Positions 62,039 through 64,000 of a stretch of DNA of 64,000 nt are shown here, piece after piece. Under the pieces are notes generated by a model. It saw only the letters and a program-made list of their open reading frames with translations. It was not told the origin of the DNA and did not search any database. The translations under genes were made by a program, and so were the position numbers. Each line of letters opens with the position of its first letter. Position 1 is the first letter of the stretch. The DNA lies in the NCBI RefSeq assembly GCF_023701745.1, contig NZ_JAJOZB010000001.1:5679501-5743500 (forward strand), read 5' to 3'. Origin of the DNA: Streptomyces sp. RKAG293 (GTDB lineage: Bacteria; Actinomycetota; Actinomycetes; Streptomycetales; Streptomycetaceae).

Positions 62039-62449
62039 TCAGGAGGCGATGGGTGCGACCAGCTCGACCTCGAACCCCTCGGCGTTCTCCAGATAGGCGG
62101 CGTAGTGCGCGTCACCGCCCGCGAAGGGGTGCCGGTCGGGGAACATCAGGGTCCAGCCGTGCTCCGGCGCCCTGGCCGCGAGATCGTCGGCCATGGCGCG
62201 GTCGGCCACGTGGAAGGCCAGGTGGTTGAGGCCCGGCCGGCGCCGCTCGTGCCGGTCGCCGGTGAGGGCGGGGGAGCGCTCGACCACGATGTAGGTGGGG
62301 CCGAGTTTCCAGCTGCGCCCCGCGGGCCAGTCCTGGAACGGGGTGTAGCCGAGCTCGCCCAGCAGCCAGCCCCAGCCGGCGGTGGCGGCGGGCAGGTCGG
62401 CGACCCACAGTTCGACGTGATGCAACAGTCCGGAGATCTCCTGGCTCAT
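62039..62449 (-). CDS. VOC-family (glyoxalase-like) protein
   Basis: A 136-aa vicinal-oxygen-chelate protein with two beta-alpha-beta-beta-beta units (LLHHVELWVADL to WKLGPTYIVVE; GLNHLAFHVADR to YLENAEGFEVELV). His and Glu residues near HHVELWV, HLAFHV and EGFEVE could hold a metal. Such proteins include dioxygenases, glyoxalase-like enzymes and drug-binding resistance proteins; the role is open. ATG 62449 begins MSQEISG. It is 61 bp upstream of the SnoaL-like gene on the same strand. Confidence 0.9.
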   Translation of the reverse strand: MSQEISGLLHHVELWVADLPAATAGWGWLLGELGYTPFQDWPAGRSWKLGPTYIVVERSPALTGDRHERRRPGLNHLAFHVADRAMADDLAARAPEHGWTLMFPDRHPFAGGDAHYAAYLENAEGFEVELVAPIAS

Positions 62450-62885
62450 GGGCCGATTCAACAGGTTCCGGCGGCCGGGCGGGCCCGGTCGTATCGAGGA
62501 CGCCCGGAGGGTGACCCGCGTAGACTCGGGCTGGCTTTTTCGGACCTCCCGCAACCGATTTCGACAGACCCGCGTCCGCATAGCGGACGCGATTCGCCGG
62601 ATGTTGCGTTAACAGTCCGTTTCGCGGGTGTCTGTCTACGTTCCAAATGTCCGAATTGTGGGCCAAGTTCATACCCGATGTGATCAAAGCGAGACCATTT
62701 GGGTGTGGTTACGCGCCTAAACGTGCCCGATAGTGGGACGCAGTTCAGCTCGGGTCAATGGGTCCAAGCGCTTATGGGGAGCGCCGACTCACGAGCAACA
62801 GAGGGCCGGTTTCGCTGTCAGGGGTGTCAGCGGATGGTCGGCCTTCTTTTCACGTAAAAACAGTGAACTCCTGAGGAGGCAATCC
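62450..62885. other. Long, AT-richer leader upstream of the second binding lipoprotein
   Basis: A 436-bp gene-free stretch, noticeably less GC-rich than its surroundings. It holds TTGTGG-N17-TGTGAT as a possible promoter near 62657 and an AT-rich TTTTCACGTAAAAA segment just before the ribosome binding site. Such length suggests several regulatory inputs or a structured 5' leader. No known riboswitch is recognised. Confidence 0.6.
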
Positions 62886-64000
62886 ATGCGCGGTGCCAAG
62901 AGCGCCAAGTGGGTCGTGGGCGCGGTCATCGTTGCCCTTGCAGCGACCGCTTGCGGCGGCGACAACAAGGACGACAAGCCGGCCGGTGCCGGCAAGGCCG
63001 GTGGCACCTTCAGCCTCGGCCTCGTCGAGCCGGTCTCGATCGACCCGGTCAACGCCCAGGAGTCCGAGGGCATCCTGGTCACGGACAACCTGTTCACCGG
63101 GCTGTACGAGCCGACCGCTGACGGCAAGGTCATACCCGCTCTCGCGACCTCCAAGACGGTCAGTGACGACGGCAAGACCTGGACCTTCAAGATCAAGCCC
63201 GGCACCAAGTTCACCAACGGCGAGATCGTCAACGCCGAGGCGTTCATCCGTGGCTGGACCCGTCTGGCCGCCAAGGACTCCGCGTCCGACGTGGCCACGC
63301 CCAACGTCGGCGGCATCGACGGCTTCGAGGCGCTGCAGAAGGGCACGGCGACCACGTTCTCCGGCCTGAGCGCGCCGGACGAGAACACCATCCAGGTGAA
63401 GCTCACCACCCCGGACTTCGAGTTCGACGTCAAGACCACGCACACCTCGATGTCCCCGGTGCCGAAGGTCGCGGGCGCCGGCAAGAACCAGGCGTACAAC
63501 GACGCCCCCATCGGCAACGGCCCGTTCAAGATGTCGGGCAAGTGGGAGCACAACAAGTCGATCACGCTCGTCCGCAACGACGACTACGGTCTGACCAAGG
63601 CCCACCTCGACACGGTCAAGATCTCGATCCTGAACTCGGCGAACGCCAGCAACCTGGAGTACCAGGGCTTCCAGTCCGGCCAGTTCGACTGGGCCCGTAT
63701 GCCCACCGCGCAGCTGACCTCGGCCAAGGCCAAGTACACGGCGCAGAACGAGTGGATCCAGGCCGACACCAGCGGCATGAACTACCTGCTCCCGATCACC
63801 GAGAACGGTCCGCTGAAGACCGCCAAGGCCCGCCAGGCCATCTCGTACGCGATCGACCGGGACGCCATCATCGCCGGTGTCTTCCAGGGCATGCAGACCA
63901 AGTCGACGACGATCCTTCCGCCGTCCTTCAAGGACGTCTACCAGAAGGACCTCTGCGTCTCCTGCATCAAGCAGGACAAGGACAAGGCGAAGTCCCTCGC
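62886..64000 (+). CDS. Oligopeptide-type ABC solute-binding lipoprotein, truncated by window end
   Basis: The first 371 codons of an OppA-like lipoprotein; the frame is open at position 64000. The signal ends in the lipobox ATAC with lipidated Cys23, followed by a charged spacer and the SBP_bac_5 fold (GGTFSLGLVEPVSIDPVNAQ, LFTGLYEPTADGKVIPALA, TWTFKIKPGTKFTNGE, QAISYAIDRDAIIAGVFQG). GAGGAGG precedes ATG 62886. Streptomyces carry oligopeptide importers such as BldK in this general neighbourhood; whether this is one of them needs the downstream genes. Probably first gene of an opp operon. Confidence 0.93.
   Translation, partial: MRGAKSAKWVVGAVIVALAATACGGDNKDDKPAGAGKAGGTFSLGLVEPVSIDPVNAQESEGILVTDNLFTGLYEPTADGKVIPALATSKTVSDDGKTWTFKIKPGTKFTNGEIVNAEAFIRGWTRLAAKDSASDVATPNVGGIDGFEALQKGTATTFSGLSAPDENTIQVKLTTPDFEFDVKTTHTSMSPVPKVAGAGKNQAYNDAPIGNGPFKMSGKWEHNKSITLVRNDDYGLTKAHLDTVKISILNSANASNLEYQGFQSGQFDWARMPTAQLTSAKAKYTAQNEWIQADTSGMNYLLPITENGPLKTAKARQAISYAIDRDAIIAGVFQGMQTKSTTILPPSFKDVYQKDLCVSCIKQDKDKAKSL

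Noticed and set aside
62600..62780. Possible tRNA or small RNA in the AT-richer leader
   Set aside because: No cloverleaf, anticodon arm or CCA-adjacent acceptor stem could be built.

Overview
The window is 64 kb of very GC-rich actinobacterial chromosome and almost certainly comes from a Streptomyces. The evidence is the codon bias, frequent GTG and occasional TTG starts, purine-rich ribosome binding sites, and families that are Streptomyces hallmarks: a WhiB-like regulator, an AfsR/SARP regulator, streptophobe, several SpoIIE-type phosphatases, and a GH18 enzyme with a DasR-type operator. The gene order from the two fumarases through wblI, glpX, xseB/xseA, ispH, ppgK and ychF matches what I recall of the conserved core around SCO5042-SCO5061 of S. 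coelicolor. Most of the window is therefore core chromosome, with one likely inserted patch. No rRNA, tRNA, CRISPR array, insertion sequence or origin was recognised.

Layout. 1-5.3 kb: a SpoIIE phosphatase with a frameshifted 3' end, a methyltransferase, a DUF402 protein and class II fumarase. 5.4-8.6 kb: a secreted SGNH-like/ricin-lectin protein and class I Fe-S fumarase, convergent on a strong terminator. 8.8-13.2 kb: DUF1707/LiaF-like protein, WhiB-like regulator, GlpX, DUF4245 protein, a nitroreductase and exonuclease VII small subunit. 13.2-19.6 kb: exonuclease VII large subunit, APC permease, IspH, polyphosphate glucokinase, DUF6542 membrane protein and YchF. 19.6-22.6 kb: a patch that looks acquired, holding an overlapping AAA ATPase + DUF4276 pair (defence-like) and a decayed fragment. 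22.6-29.4 kb: DUF6777 protein, streptophobe, Ser/Thr kinase, an unknown protein and a double-FHA ABC exporter, a possible phospho-signalling module. 29.6-37.3 kb: AfsR/SARP regulator, DUF4232 lipoprotein, Uma2 protein, SDR, and an overlapping ATP-binding protein/SpoIIE phosphatase pair. 37.5-44.1 kb: GH18 chitinase with a DasR-like site in its promoter, a DUF4190/septum-formation protein, a GntR regulator, an NCS1-type permease with a Cys-rich tail, an RpiB-like protein, a SPOR mini-protein and a Nudix hydrolase. 44.1-50.0 kb: a repeat-rich intergenic stretch, then two tandem multi-sensor SpoIIE phosphatases. 50.0-57 kb: PspA and a TPM protein, then sdhB/sdhA/sdhC behind a small coiled-coil protein. 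57-64 kb: an orphan peptide-type ABC binding lipoprotein, TypA/BipA, SnoaL-like and VOC proteins, and the start of a second peptide-binding lipoprotein cut by the window end.

Themes. Central carbon metabolism is dense here (two unrelated fumarases, succinate dehydrogenase, GlpX, polyphosphate glucokinase). It is interleaved with many signalling proteins: four SpoIIE phosphatases, one stand-alone anti-sigma-type ATPase, one Ser/Thr kinase and two FHA domains. The strongest leads for something new are the AAA/DUF4276 pair, the streptophobe/DUF6777/kinase/FHA-exporter cluster, and the permease with the cysteine-rich tail. The frameshift at the first gene and the DasR-like operator in the GH18 promoter spacer are the clearest sequence-level observations.
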